A stretch of DNA of 64,000 nucleotides from Micropterus salmoides (GCF_014851395.1 NW_024040485.1:2495385-2559384), one strand, 5' to 3'. Shown: positions 1-12,200, counted from the stretch's first letter. Program-made: numbers and translations. The notes: generated by a model not told the origin, from the sequence alone.

Positions 1-112
1 TTAATATTGCTGCCCTCCATCAGAGAAAAGGAAAGAAATGATTTATTTTAGAGCAGAAAGTAGTAAGAAATTTGAGGGTTATAACTGCTTAAAGCAGCAG
101 TAAATGCATTTT

Positions 113-130
113 GGCCACTAGGGGGCAGGA
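113..130 (+). promoter_or_regulatory. Candidate CTCF site
   Basis: GGCCACTAGGGGGCAGGA fits the CTCF core (CCACNAGGGGGCAG) at all defined positions. This is sequence match only. Such matches also occur by chance or within repeats. Confidence 0.45.
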
Positions 131-688
131 AAACATAAAAACCATGTGACAGGCACACAGCCCTGAGCCTCACCTAATGGCTAACATGTCAAAACTAAAG
201 TCCTTCAAGTGCCAAATCTACCCAATATGTTCAGTCTCATGTACGTTATATCCTTTAATGAAGCCTGGAGGTTGTGCTAAAGTATTTGCAATATTTAATA
301 TTTTAAACTATCTGGCCATTTAAAATGGGCCTTTCTTTTCTTCTTTAATTTACTGCTCAACTCAAACTTCCATGGATTGTGGGCCACGCCAGTTAAAAAA
401 CACTAGTTATGGGAAACCATAAGGTTTGTGTTGCATAATATTTTAATGATTAATCGATTGATTGTTAACATGTCCAACAATCAGTTTGGGATATTTGCAT
501 TCCCTACTTCTGTTTGGTGTTGGATGGGTAGTGTACAGTGGCTGAAGTGCCTGACCAGAAAGTAAATGTGTTGTAAAGCCAAAACTTGTATCTAAACCAG
601 GGCAAGAGGTTCTGTAAAGCTGCAGAGTTGGTGCAGGTGATTTATCAAAACTCTTTCCCCCAACATGCTGTTCAGTTTGGCCGTGCAG

Positions 689-732
689 CCATTTACAGGC
701 TGTTTCTTTAAACAGAAACAGCCTGTAAATGG
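689..732. repeat. Perfect 19-bp stem hairpin
   Basis: The arm 689-707 (CCATTTACAGGCTGTTTCT) is the exact reverse complement of 714-732, with a 6-nt loop (TTAAAC). Transcribed from either strand it would fold into a simple hairpin. Confidence 0.85.
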
Positions 733-1302
733 TAAACATTTGTTCTGATGATGTTGCCACAGTTTTCTGCCCTTTCAGAGGCTGACCTCCCTCCTCAAGC
801 AGTTCTGCATCACTGCAGTGCAGCAGACAAAATGTCCATCAGCAGCACAGTTTAATAGTGCGACTCAGCGCTTGCCACAAAAACATGTTAGACGTCGACT
901 CCGAAGGAAGAATCTTGTTTGTAGTGTTTTAGCTTTTTTTTACTTCCCCAACACACACAAATACAATCTGCTTTGGCTAATATTGTTCCCAAACACGGCC
1001 GTGGCCAGTTTTTCCCATGTCGGCATGTTGTGGGGCTTTCTAATCGAGCCTTGGTGGACTCGGTGGGAAGCCGCGGTCAAGGGTGTTTGATTCTGTTAAT
1101 TGCTTCTCTGGGAAGGCGGACGTGGGCAGCTTGCAGAAAGCAGGAGTGGAGGCTTGGAGAATGAAGGAAAAACTCTCCTGTTTCTAAATTAAATGTTGTC
1201 CAAAGGCACACACACACGGTGCTTTTTAAGCCAGCCACCTTGAAAATGACTTTGACCTCCAGCTGTTTTATTTTCTCAGTTCCCTTAATCACTGACGTCA
1301 CA

Positions 1303-1362
1303 TAGTCGAGTCAATTTTATTAATATAGCCCAATATCACAAATCACAACATGCCTCAGTCCT
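1303..1362 (-). repeat. Teleost retroposon tail fragment
   Basis: TATAGCCCAATATCACAAAT is the reverse complement of the tail word also present in plus orientation at 19360-19400 (TGATATTGGGCTATATAAAT). Both are common 3' tail pieces of fish retroposons. Confidence 0.45.
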
Positions 1363-2116
1363 TAGACCCTTGATTCAGATGAGGATCATATCTCTATTCT
1401 TTTAACCTGGGATGACTGCCTGATTAAAATAAAATAATCCAACATTCTTTTAGTAATTTTTAACTAGTGATAGCGGACAGAAATGAGGGAGAGAGAAAGA
1501 TACAACAAAAGAACTCAGACTGAGTTGAATCAGGGATTTTGAGATTCATGCTCAGCATCTTAAGTACTAATTCATGAGGGCAGCCCCTAATTTACATTTT
1601 TGCCCCAATATTACTGCCACAAAAATTCAAACTGACAAATAACCCACAGAGATCCGATTACATTTCCCTGTTCATCACATAGATTGGTAAGGCAAATGTA
1701 TATCTTGCGCAGTATATCTAAAGTTTATGTATTCTCACCTGTCTACACATTAGACATTTTGGCCATGTTTTTAAATTTCCTATGCCGTGAGCAATTGATG
1801 AAACCCACAGATCCACTCCAATTTAAATTAGTGCATCTGCTAATGCACTTCTTGTTTTGGCTCCAGCATCCATTTGTGAGTCTTAATGCCCACATGTACA
1901 AACAGTTAACATTAGATTCTGCAACAAAGCAAATGGTTCTTGGATATTTCTTACTGTATCACAGCCTCTGAACTGTGGAATAACCTCCTTGTCCTTGAAA
2001 TTCCCCTAAAAACTGTAAATCTGCAGTAAATGATTCTGAGCCTCTACTTTTCTTTTTCTTTTTCTCAATCAAAGCACAAAATACTTTTTTTAAAATTCTG
2101 CCTTGTGTTTAGTCTC

Positions 2117-2284
2117 TTTTGCAAGTTCTCCCACTTAGAAATCATGGAGGGGTCTGAAATTGTCATCGTAGGTGCATGTCCACTGTGAGAGACATAATCT
2201 AAAAAAAAATCCAGAAATCACAATGTATGATTTTTTAACTATTTATTTGTATGATACAGCTGCAAATAATTATATGAACACCTG
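2117..2284 (+). repeat. Left inverted repeat of the Tc1-like element (truncated)
   Basis: It matches the reverse complement of 3466-3634 over about 168 bp with small indels in A/T runs. The outer segment found at the right end (3635-3679) has no counterpart here. Confidence 0.85.
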
Positions 2285-2447
2285 TCTATCAGCTAGAATT
2301 CTGACTCTCAAAGACCTGTTAGTCTGCCTTCAAAATGTCCACCTCCACTCCATTTATTATCCTAAATTAGATGCACCTGTTTGAGGTTGTTAGCTGCATA
2401 AAGACACCTGTCCACCCCATACAATCAGTAAGAATCCAACTACTAAC

Positions 2448-3453
2448 ATGGCCAAGACCAAAGAGCTGTCCAAAGACACTAGAGACAAAATTGTACACCT
2501 CCACAAGGCTGGAAAGGGCTACGGGGAAATTGCCAAGCAGCTTGGTGAAAAAAGGTCCACTGTTGGAGCAATCATTAGAAAATGGAAGAAGCTAAACATG
2601 ACTGTCAATCTCCCTCGGACTGGGGCTCCATGCAAGATCTCACCTCGTGGGGTCTCAATGATCCTAAGAAAGGTGAGAAATCAGCCCAGAACTACACGGG
2701 AGGAGCCGGTCAATGACCTGAAAAGAGCCAGGACCACCGTTTCCAAGGTTACTGTTGGTAATACACCAAGACGTCATGGTTTGAAAGGTTCCCCTGCTTA
2801 AACCAGCACATGTCGAGGCCCGTGATCAGTTTGCCAATGACCATTTGGATGATCCAGAGGAGTCATGGGAGAAAGTCATGTGGTCAGATGAGACCAAAAT
2901 AGAACTTTTTGTTCAGAATTCCACTAACCGTGTTTGGAGGAAGAAGAATGATGAGTACCATCCCAAGAACACCATCCCTACTGTGAAGCATGGGGGTGGT
3001 AGCATCATGCTTTGGGGGTGTTTTTCTGCACATGGGACAGGGCGACTGCACTGTATTAAGGAGAGGATGACCGGGGCCATGTATTGCCAGATTTTGGGGA
3101 ACAACCTCCTTCCCTCAGTTAGAGCATTGAAGATGGGTCGAGGCCGGGTCTTCCAACATGACAATGACCCGAAGCACACAGCCAGGATAACCAAGGAGTG
3201 GCTCTGTAAGAAGCATATCAAGGTTCTGGCGTGGCCTAGCCAGTCTCCAGACCTAAACCCAATAGAGAATCTTTGGAGGGAGTTCAAACTCCGTGTTTCT
3301 CAGCGACAGCCCAGAAACCTGACTGATCTAGAGAAGATCTGTGTGGAGGAGTGGGCCAAAATCCCTCCTGCAGTGTGTGCAAACCTGCTGAAAAACTACA
3401 GGAAACATTTGACCTCTGTAATTGCAAACAAAGGCTACTGTACCAAATATTAA
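2448..3453 (+). pseudogene. Tc1-like transposase pseudogene
   Basis: The N-terminal part (2448-2801) starts MAKTKELSKDTRDKIVHLHK and has the paired HTH DNA-binding region, then LPRTGAPCKI. The catalytic part is in another frame; its ATG-started portion is 2845-3453. Catalytic residues are present: Asp in MWSDETKIE, Asp in QHDNDPKHT and Glu in PDLNPIENLW, with 34 residues between the last two (DD34E). The two parts are joined by a deletion with frameshift near 2780: a segment between RRHG and KVPLLK that I expect from related elements is missing. The C-terminus NKGYCTKY is intact. Confidence 0.88.
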
Positions 3454-3465
3454 CATTGATTTTCT

Positions 3466-3679
3466 CAGGTGTTCAAATACTTATTTGCAGCTGTATCATA
3501 CAAATAAATTGTAAAAAAAATCATACATTGTGATTTCTGGAAATATTTTTTTTTTTTTTAGATTATGTCTCTCACAGTGGACATGCACCTACGATGACAA
3601 TTTCAGACCCCTCCATGATTTCTAAGTGGGAGAACTTGCAAAATAGCAGGGTGTTCAAATACTTATTTTCCTCACTGTA
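3466..3679 (+). repeat. Right inverted repeat of the Tc1-like element
   Basis: About 214 bp. It contains two copies of the word GTTCAAATACTTATTT, one at each end of the repeat, a common design in teleost Tc1-like elements with internal and external sites. Confidence 0.85.
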
Positions 3680-4519
3680 CTTACAATAACAGTAATGGTG
3701 GTTGTTATTATTATTTTATTATTTATCTTTTATATTTATTTTTCATCTCCACCATGCCCAAATATTCAAAGCCATGGCAGTATTGTTTTGACAGCTGCAC
3801 CATTAAATTAAATTAGAAATGTCTGGATATTCTGTTCATTTCCAACACTTCATTCATTAAAACATGCTATATGATGCCTGCAGGATCCTGTCTATAATTT
3901 AAATTATATGTCTGCCTGGTTGGACCATGTTTTCCTAAAACAATCACTTAATATTTTTCAAAACTACCAATCATCAGAAACAATCTCCACCTTTTACTAA
4001 GTTTGTTCTGGCCACTTTAAACAACACCAACCCACCTTCTATTATAGGTGAGATTTTCATTTTTTATATTTCATGTCCCTGCTTCTAACAAACAATAAGC
4101 ATTTAATTTCCCCAGAACCGCCTGTGTGGGCAGACAGTAATTACATTGTTTTCCTCCTGAGACCCGACTGCCTACAGTCCATCTGTGACTGGGCTTATTG
4201 CTGCGGAAGTGATTTACTATTGCATTATTTTATCAATATAACACCTGCTTGGTCTCCTGCCAAGACTTTGTCATTTCCTGCAGAGTTGCCAAAAATGCTA
4301 AGTTGTACACAAGAAGCTTTTTGTGTGTGTATGGCTGCAAGATAAACAAGGTGGCTGTGGAATACAAATCAAAAGCTAATAGGGACCGTCTTTCCAGAAG
4401 AAAGCATCATTTGTTCAAATGCTTAAAAAGTAGACCCATGTTTACATTTTGACCTCTTGTCTGCTTGTGAGTAATGACTGACCTTTCTCAAAAGCAAAGG
4501 TAGAAGTAGTTTTAATTTG

Positions 4520-6237
4520 TTAAGGAGACCTTATTATGCTTTTCCATATTTTATGACTTATCTACAATGTTAGTGTTGGATGTTCATGTTAAACATGGCC
4601 AAAGCTTCAGATAATGAGGTGACCTATTATACTGCTTTTCCAGTTTAGTCTAGTTCTGTGACACCTGTATAGCTTATTCTGACTCTTCATGTAGGCCTTC
4701 ATTTCAACCTCTATCTTTAAAGGGATACTATGCGATTCTGCATAGAACGCGCATTGCCATGGTAACCAGTCCTACTCTGCTGAAATATAGCAGCGTCTGC
4801 TGTCCAGGAGCATGTTAGCCTCAATAAGAGGGCATGTTTTTGCAGCACTGTAGAAGGTGTGACAACAAGCCTGACAATATTTTAATATGTATTGAAACAA
4901 AATACTTTTCTAAGCCTAAATCTAAGATTCGGAGTGTAGTTTATTTATCTGTAGGATTATCGAGAGGAACTTCAATAGTTACAATTAGTGAACAAACATC
5001 ATCAAACGAATGACGTGTAAGCTCACAAACACAGCATCCAAAACAAAACAGAGTAAAAAACTAGCGAGTTATTTGAAATAGTTTGTACAAAGATACAGTG
5101 ACTGATAAGAGTTGGGAAGCACAGGAGTGACTGTTTATCTCCAGAGCCGAAGTCAAAGCTAACTTTGGGGCTAACCTCCTTCACTCTTTATTCAACAGTT
5201 GGCAGCAACACACAGGAGCTCCTCTTTAGTCCTGAGAAGCTGAAGTCATTATTCAACAGCCACTGTAACTTCTACTGTACATTTACTGCTGAACAAGCCT
5301 TATTGCTGACCCGTTTCTCTCTATTCACTGGGACACCCGTTCACACACACCTGCTCCTCTACCACACACACTCTGACTACTGAGGCAAAGCTAACAAAGC
5401 TAATCAGCTGGGATCATCACAAACATGACACAGACAGATAAGACAGTAATACTGAAGCTGACATTACTCACCTGTCCAGTAGAAACAGAGCAACTCAGCA
5501 TCGGTTTTCATTCCTTTCAAATCTCGTAGATTTATCCATCATTGGAACACTTCACAGATGTTAACAGAGGTCTTCCCCCTCGCCTGGTCATATAACTTGT
5601 TTCACAATTCCTCAGACCTTTCCCTCTGTGGCTGTATCTCAGTCATCTTCACAGCTATAGAGTCCCGTAATGAGTCTGTCATGTTCGAACTTACTGCTGT
5701 TTGTTTACGTTATCTCTACCACTGCTCCGAGCGTGCCACCGCCACCTGCTTTGTTTGTGCTCAATTTACAGACCCAGGGCTGTGTAGGAAAACCGGATTT
5801 TCTTTTTGCTCAGTGGAACAGGGATTTCTTTTAAATACTTTAACCTTATTTTTTGAAGCTTTGGCCATGTTAAACATGAACATCCAACATTATAACATTG
5901 TAAGTCATAAAATGTGTAAACGCGTAATAGGTCTCCTTTAAAAGAAATTCCTGTGAGACACAGCAACGTCTGCCTGTACCGCCCAGCGACAACAACAGCC
6001 TGGTAACATGCTTCAGGTCTTGGCCAATCAGAAGAAAGTGGACTTTGAAGGGGGGCCTGAAAGAGACAGGAGCATCTACAGCTTGTTTCAGATAGAGGCC
6101 GAAATGAAGGCCAACATGAAGAGTCAGTACAAGATAGAAAAGTATTTTTTTGAACGTTGAATCATGCAAAGCTGCCAAAAAGGAGTAACAGAACTACAAT
6201 ATAGGGCTGGAAATACAGTATAATAGGTCTCCTTTAA
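4520..6237. mobile_element. Compound TTAA-flanked inverted-repeat element
   Basis: The left arm TTAAGGAGACCTTATTATGC (4520-4615) is the inverted counterpart of 5845-5941, which ends TAATAGGTCTCCTTTAA. Next to it, 4614-4712 (GACCTATTATACTGCTTTTC) is the inverted counterpart of about 6120-6237. Both right ends finish GGTCTCCTTTAA. The order A-B-centre-A'-B' suggests two related MITEs that overlapped or recombined. No transposase was seen. Confidence 0.65.
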
Positions 6238-7219
6238 AGTGCTGGAAAACCTCTTCGGAATGAGGTTGGGGTGAATGGTTACGCAAACACAATGAATTCG
6301 ACACTAGAGGCCACTGTTAGCATCTCGTCCCCTAGCATCAGTCAAGTTGATATCTTTTAACCATAGTAATTCCCTAATCTTGCCAAGTAGTTGTAGTTGT
6401 CTTAAACTCAACCAATTCTTGACAATAGACAAAACACTTACATGAATCATTTTTGTTAAGTCATATGGGGTGTTTTTTTAAAGAAAGGAAAAAGTGATCT
6501 TTTTTGTCATTAAGGTTTGAGGACTTGCTGAGCTCAGCTTTTGCAATTACCAATACAGAGTTTATCACCTTTAGATGCTGACACAAGTTTTTCTCAAGTA
6601 TTTAGTATCAAACTGGATATTTAAAAAGAAAAAACATAAATGGTCCCTTTAATGCATACAGTTTACTCATGCCATCGTTTGGGCGTATATAATATCCCTC
6701 TAACTTAAAAATGTGTATTGTGTATTGATTTTCCCTCTAATTAATTTAAATGAAATAAGTTCAAGAAAATACCTTCATGTGTATAAGTAATATAAATATG
6801 GTTAATTGTGAACCCTGATTCAAATAATTGTACTGGCCAAAAGCACTGAGATATTCTGACCCTCATTCGTGAAGACCCCCAAAAAACAAAACACTTGTGA
6901 GATACTCCCACTATGTGAATTGATGAAAGTTGTTGTTCCAACATAGATCAAGAAGAATCCATAAATGAAATGTTGCAGTGCAGTGAGGTCAGTTGATTCA
7001 GAATCAGTGTGACTGAGATATCTTGAGGTAAAAAACGTTGTTCTCTCCTCGTACCTGCGTCAGTCCATTACAGTGCTGATTTAATTTCCATTGACTGTCT
7101 GCCTCTCTCTTCTCCCTTACACTCTTTCTTTATCTCCATCTCCATGCAGTAATTGGTAAGCTGAGCTGAGCTGAGATGAGAATATACAGTATGCAGGATT
7201 TTAACTCATTCTTTTGCTT

Positions 7220-7556
7220 GTCGGTGCAAGACTCATTCCCCCAAAATGCACCACAGAGTGCCACAGGAAGTCATTCCTGCCTGTGGCCATCAAACTTTAT
7301 AACTCCTCTCTTTAAGTGTCTGACACTTAGTCAGTTATTAAACTAGACCTTATTATCTATTTTCTGTGCAATATTACTACCTGTTTAATAATTAATGTGC
7401 AATATTCTCTGCTGCTATTTATTCACTAGTACTTTTTGGTTCACCATAAGTAAATATTAATAATGTAAATATTGTACATACCCACACTCCTTTTATACTC
7501 TTTATCTATCTACCTTGACAAGTGTGCAATTGTGACAAAAGAATTTAATTGAAACA
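7220..7556 (+). mobile_element. LINE 3' end fragment
   Basis: The text GTGCCACAGGAAGTCATTCC TGCCTGTGGCCATCAAACTT translates to a CHRKSFLPVAIKLYNSS-like ending, frequent at the C-terminus of fish non-LTR retrotransposons. It is followed by tails with TGTGCAATATTACTACCTG and GTGACAAAAGAATTTAATTG. Strongly 5'-truncated. Confidence 0.55.
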
Positions 7557-8244
7557 TTTCTGTTAATATATTTATTTTGTTGAGGAAAACAGACTGAAAA
7601 ACTATTTACTCATCATATTTGTTGAGAAAAGATTTTGTCATAATTGTTTTGAATGCAGATTTGTGAAGCGATCCACTGTTTGGCATCAAGTGTTTATCAC
7701 GTTCTGACCATAAATAAAAGTTTAACCACACAGTTAATCATCTGGTTTTCACTCAGGAGCAAAAAACAGCCTTTAAACTTGAAAGAAATAATGATTTGAC
7801 ATTTAATAAATAGTATTTTTTTAGCATAACCTGGCCCTTAACCTCATTTGAAAGAGTGTGAGATATTTGAACTAAGTGAAAACTATTTTTGAATTTTTTT
7901 TCTATTCTGTGTTTGGAGTTGCACATGCACAAACAAGATATATAACACAATTAAGGCCAAAAATCATAATATGACCTTTATACGTACAGGATATAAGAAA
8001 AACAAGTGTGATAGCAGTTCTGTACACTTAGTTATAGAGCCTCATTTAAAGAAGAAATGTAATTTGATTTATAATCAAGCAATTAGTCAGTCATAAGAGG
8101 AAAAACACAAATTGCTGGTTCAAGCTTTTCTAATATGCAGATTTGAAGCTTCATCACATCAATATAAAGTAGTTGATACTAGATAGAATATCTCGCCCAC
8201 ACATTTTCTGCAGTGTTTCTATTTCCTGATGTAGACTTATTGAC

Positions 8245-8246
<2 letters not shown>

Positions 8247-8317
<71 letters not shown>
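8247..8317. repeat. (CA)n microsatellite, about 35 units
   Basis: An uninterrupted 71-bp CA repeat. A T/C-rich stretch follows (8380-8540). Confidence 0.97.
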
Positions 8318-8320
<3 letters not shown>

Positions 8321-8670
8321 TTATTGAGGCTGGTCTATACTCTTTTATTTGATTTCGCCCTTTTTCCAGCTGCTCTGATTGATTTTTTTTTCAGTCTCTC
8401 CTCCATCTTCAGTCCTTCATTCTTCACACTCTCACTCTCTCTCCATCCATCTCTCTCATATCCTGAAGGTTTCTTCGTTCTTTTTTTGTCTCCCTGTAAA
8501 TGTTATTACACTCTAACTCTGTCATCCCCCTCTCTCTTTACAGATACTTTGTGTGTGATATGAAGAATTGATTCTTGACTTGTAGTTTTAATGATGCAGG
8601 CTCATTGAGCTTCTTCAAGATTCAGTGCAATGATGGATAATTCTGCTGTTTTTGGTCCTTTAAACGTGAC

Positions 8671-8949
8671 TTAAAGCTGGGGTAGGCAATATATTTCAGA
8701 AGCATTTTTTGTTATTTGTTGAAATTATCTTTACATCCAGACAACAATCAATAAATCAGACACTCAAATGAAAAAATCCAGCATCTGTAGCTGTCGCAGG
8801 ACTGTAAAAAGCAATCATTGTCAATCATTTAATTCTGTACTTGAAAATGTGTTTTGTGGGTGTGGCTTTGACCGATTTCTTTCGGTTGGATACTTTTAAA
8901 ATCGAGCTGTTTCTTGCTGTTTCTCCAGCGTTGTCTACCCCAGCTTTAA
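8671..8949. mobile_element. 279-bp TTAA-flanked MITE
   Basis: The ends are TTAAAGCTGGGGTAGGCAA and TTGTCTACCCCAGCTTTAA, inverted with one mismatch in 19. They are flanked by TTAA at both ends, as expected for a TTAA target duplication (piggyBac-like). It ends 175 bp before visible exon 1 of efr3a. Confidence 0.8.
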
Positions 8950-9124
8950 AGAGACTAACTCTGAATGTTTGGATACACCACCACAGCAGATTGTGTTCAT
9001 GTCCTAAAGCTTTTATATGTGTTTTCAAAGCACTCAGTGTCTGCTTTCTTTGTCCTGCTGCTCAGGAAATCATGCAAGGATGAGTCTCCCATTTTTTCTA
9101 AACTGTCTGTCTCTTCTCTGACAG

Positions 9125-9265
9125 GGCGGGGCACCCCACCACACCTTCAGGGGGGGGTCAGGAAGGTGAGGAAAACCCAGCAGCGCTGGCAGAGAGCTGT
9201 TTCAGGGAGCTGCTGGGCAGGGCAGCCTATGGCAACATGAACAACGCTGTCCGACCCATATTGGT
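9125..9265 (+). CDS. efr3a: efr3a visible exon 1
   Basis: The exon starts after a strong pyrimidine tract ending TCTGACAG and ends before GTGAGT. It carries one base of a split codon, 46 full codons and two bases of a split Val codon. It encodes a Gly/Pro-rich linker followed by EENPAALAESCFRELLGR and NMNNAVRP, a conserved EFR3 helix segment. The linker is poorly conserved, so a second acceptor at 9149-9150 (TTCAG) is a less likely alternative start. A 279-bp MITE ends 175 bp upstream. Confidence 0.88.
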
Positions 9266-12200
9266 GTGAGTACCTCAACGTCAGCAAAGATTGCAACGTT
9301 GTGTCTGTGGCTCAGAGATGTTTGCGCAACAGAAATTACCATGTAGTGTTCAAGTTACAGGATGTTTTAGCCCATAGAGAGCCTAAGTCCCTCCCTTCTG
9401 CTTCCGCCCCATGGGATCTTATTTCTAAAAAAAAAAGTATATATGGTAGTCAGTGGTGGAAGACCATTTGAATTGTGCCCTGAATTACACATGCAGTCTG
9501 TCAATTTGAAAGATAATTTTGTCCATCAAGAAAGCCACACTTTGTCGCAAAACAGTAAAGTAACATGTAGTTTTGTGTATAACCGCTCATTGTGCTCAAT
9601 CTCTCTCTCCTGTCTCGCACAACATACGTCACCAACATGTTAATGCTGTAATGCTAGCTAACGTTCATTGCTTGGTGGTTACAAGCTAGGTAACTTCTCC
9701 GAAATAATGTCCCATGGTGGTCAACCAGAAGGGGAGAAGCTGAGGCTCTCGATTACCTACAAACAACTTGTTCTTTAAATTAAAGCTAGCCCTTTTCTAT
9801 GTTTTAGACATCTGACAAAAATGTCCTAAATCTGCTTGCAAAATCCGTAATAAACATCTGTCTCACATACTAATGTTAAAGTTATTTTTATAAAAGTTAC
9901 CTACGGATCCTTTAATGCCAAGTTTTTTTTTTTTAAATGAAGGCAATGTACACAAAGACCACCTTCTCACTTCGCAGAAACGCTGTAGTACTGAGATTTA
10001 CAACCGGCTTTATTACATGTTAGAGTCATGACACAGACAGCAGGAGAAGTGACAGGACAGCAAATTTAGGACAGTCTCCTAAAAACACACACACATGGAC
10101 ACACCTCCATACAGACAACACAATACATGCATACAGAAAAACAGTTGCCTTTTTCTTCTTCCGCATACATACATTTTCTCTCACACAGTTTGCCCGCACG
10201 CACACACGCTTTAGTCACTCTGTTTCAAACGCACAAATACACAGAAATGCCGTCTCCCAACACAGAGGAAATTAAATGAGCTCTCTTATCACGCGGGTGG
10301 CTGTGGCAACGCAGCACACCGTCGCCACCCTGCGACTGTCTTCCCCTCCTGGGATTTAAATATCCTCGTTGCTGCTCCTATTGGCTGCACTGCTCCACCA
10401 CTCAGCCTGATTCACATAAATTGGACAATTACCGAGTGAACAGCGGAGCCCCGCTGAGAATTTCTCTGTCACAGTCTGTTTCTGCTCTATTGGGCCGCTC
10501 TGAGTGCAGGCTTCACTTTGGTCCTTTTAAGGCTCATGCAGATATTTAAATAAGTGGTGTTTAAGGGGCTAGCAGTGTGGCTCCAGGGATGGTGATGTCA
10601 TTCTTTTAGTTAGTATGATGGTCTTGCGTGAGAATTCTAAATGAGTATTAGATGAATTGCTAGTCAATTCTGTTAAGACATGCATGTTCTTTAGAGCACA
10701 TACCCTAATGACATTGGCAGTCCTCTGACTTTTCATTTAGCGTCACAAATCCCCTTTCCAACAGTGACTGAATGTGCGTTATGCCCCCACCTCGCCATGC
10801 AGACTCTGTGTGGACTAGTTCCAGCTCCCGCCGAGTGAACATGGCAGCCGGGACCAAACACATCATCCAAGACCGACAGAGGCCAGTTTGACGAGAGGGA
10901 ATACAGTACCGAGGTGGTTTTCTTGCCAGGTTTGGGTCTTGGAACCCCGGGACAGGAGTCAGCTAATAGGACCGCTAGCAGCCTGGCTAATTTTAATCGA
11001 GCTAAGTAGCTGCAGATGAAGACAGAGAGTTAGCAGCATTTAAGGTTTCAACAGAAAGTAGATCTGTCCATCCAGAAGCGCTCTAATGTTAAATCACCTC
11101 GGTACTGTATTCCCTTTTGGTATTTGAGGACCTGTTCACTGGGAGGCTGCTGAACTCTGAACACTGAACTTTCATTGGCCGGTCGCCCGTTCCGGGGCCT
11201 CTACCCACCATCACTCCCTGCTGGGTCCCCCGCCAATGGCCATAAACTTTACAAACCCCCCCGGCCTGAAAACCTCCATGGCTTAAGTAATATTAGAAGT
11301 GTAACACTAAAACTCCCTCAGTACTCCGAGCTCCAAAAATTAGAAAGATTTTTATTGGACGCTAAAGTAATACGGCCCGAGCGCAGGAGGATCATGAGTC
11401 ATCAACATTTTAAAATCGTTTTCCAGGAACTGTCAAACTCTAAAATACCATCAAGAATACCTACAGAACAACATTTTTTTATAATTGTTTGCCCAGATGC
11501 TGATGAATTGGTGACTTATAGTGCAAGGCAAATGCAATAAAAACAAATTAACATCGATTTTGATTTCATGGAGAATTTAACATCTGTGGGGTTGTTATCA
11601 AGGTGATGGATACTGTTTGGTTCATTAGAGTTCCTGGCCTCTTTCATGTCTCTTTTGAACCATCCATCCTCCTGGTCCAAAATATATGGTATATTGTTGT
11701 TGTCCAAAGAGTGTCTCTTGTCCTTCAGTCCAAACATCTTCAAGTATCTTCAACCACGTACAGCTGCCCTTGATTTTAACCTTCCTACATCAAAAACTAA
11801 ACCATTCTATTGCTTTAACCAGAAGATAACCCTACAGATGTGCTTTGAGATTAATGCTATCATAGCATGCTAAAAGTTTAGCCTGCACCACTAAAATGCT
11901 AAATGTTAAAATGTCACCATTCTAACTTTATTCATGCTAACATGTTAAATCTTCTAAGTTACTTTACATGTTAAGTTTGTGCATTTATGTTTACCTGTGC
12001 TGCTTTTAAGAACCCAACATGCTAAATGTTATGCTAGACTTAGCATGTAAGTGTATGTAGCATATGTGCACATGCTGAATATTACCTGCTAAACATATTA
12101 CGTACGTAATTGTATGCACGTTTACAAGTCAGACTGAACAGAGAGGGGTTGCTTTAGGAGCTGTTAACATTTGTCATGCCAGTTACAGAAATATGTCTAG

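Larger units (their letters stand above)
2117..3679 (+). mobile_element. Tc1-like DNA transposon, left end truncated
   Basis: A Tc1/mariner element with long terminal inverted repeats. The right repeat (3466-3679) ends in CTCACTGTA. Its reverse complement matches 2117-2284 closely, with shared stretches around GTGGACATGCACCTACGATG. The outermost roughly 46 bp of the left repeat are missing or replaced, so the element probably cannot be excised. The transposase inside is broken (see 2448-3453). It sits in an efr3a intron in the same orientation as the gene. Confidence 0.9.
1..9124 (+). other. 3' part of an efr3a intron (upstream of visible exon 1)
   Basis: I found no exon matching the missing N-terminal part of EFR3 here, so the stretch is read as intron cut by the window edge. 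It holds a CTCF-like motif, a perfect hairpin at 689-732, retroposon tails, a Tc1-like element, a compound inverted-repeat element at 4520-6237, a 71-bp CA repeat and a 279-bp MITE. I see nothing recognisable in 800-1300, 1370-2110, 3680-4500 or 6240-7200. Very short or divergent exons could be missed. Confidence 0.7.

Noticed and set aside
2913..3287. 124-codon minus-strand ORF
   Set aside because: It is the antisense shadow of the Tc1-like transposase catalytic region.
7135..7160. Possible 6-nt microexon between CATGCAG and GTAAGC
   Set aside because: The enclosed TAATTG would introduce a stop in one phase and does not fit the EFR3 sequence before visible exon 1.
8213..8563. 116-codon plus-strand ORF with a His/Thr run
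   Set aside because: It is the translation of the CA microsatellite and the following T/C-rich DNA, with no conserved protein sequence.
1..9124. Search for the missing N-terminal efr3a exons
   Set aside because: No stretch matched the Cys-rich start or the conserved segments expected before visible exon 1; they are taken to lie upstream of the window.
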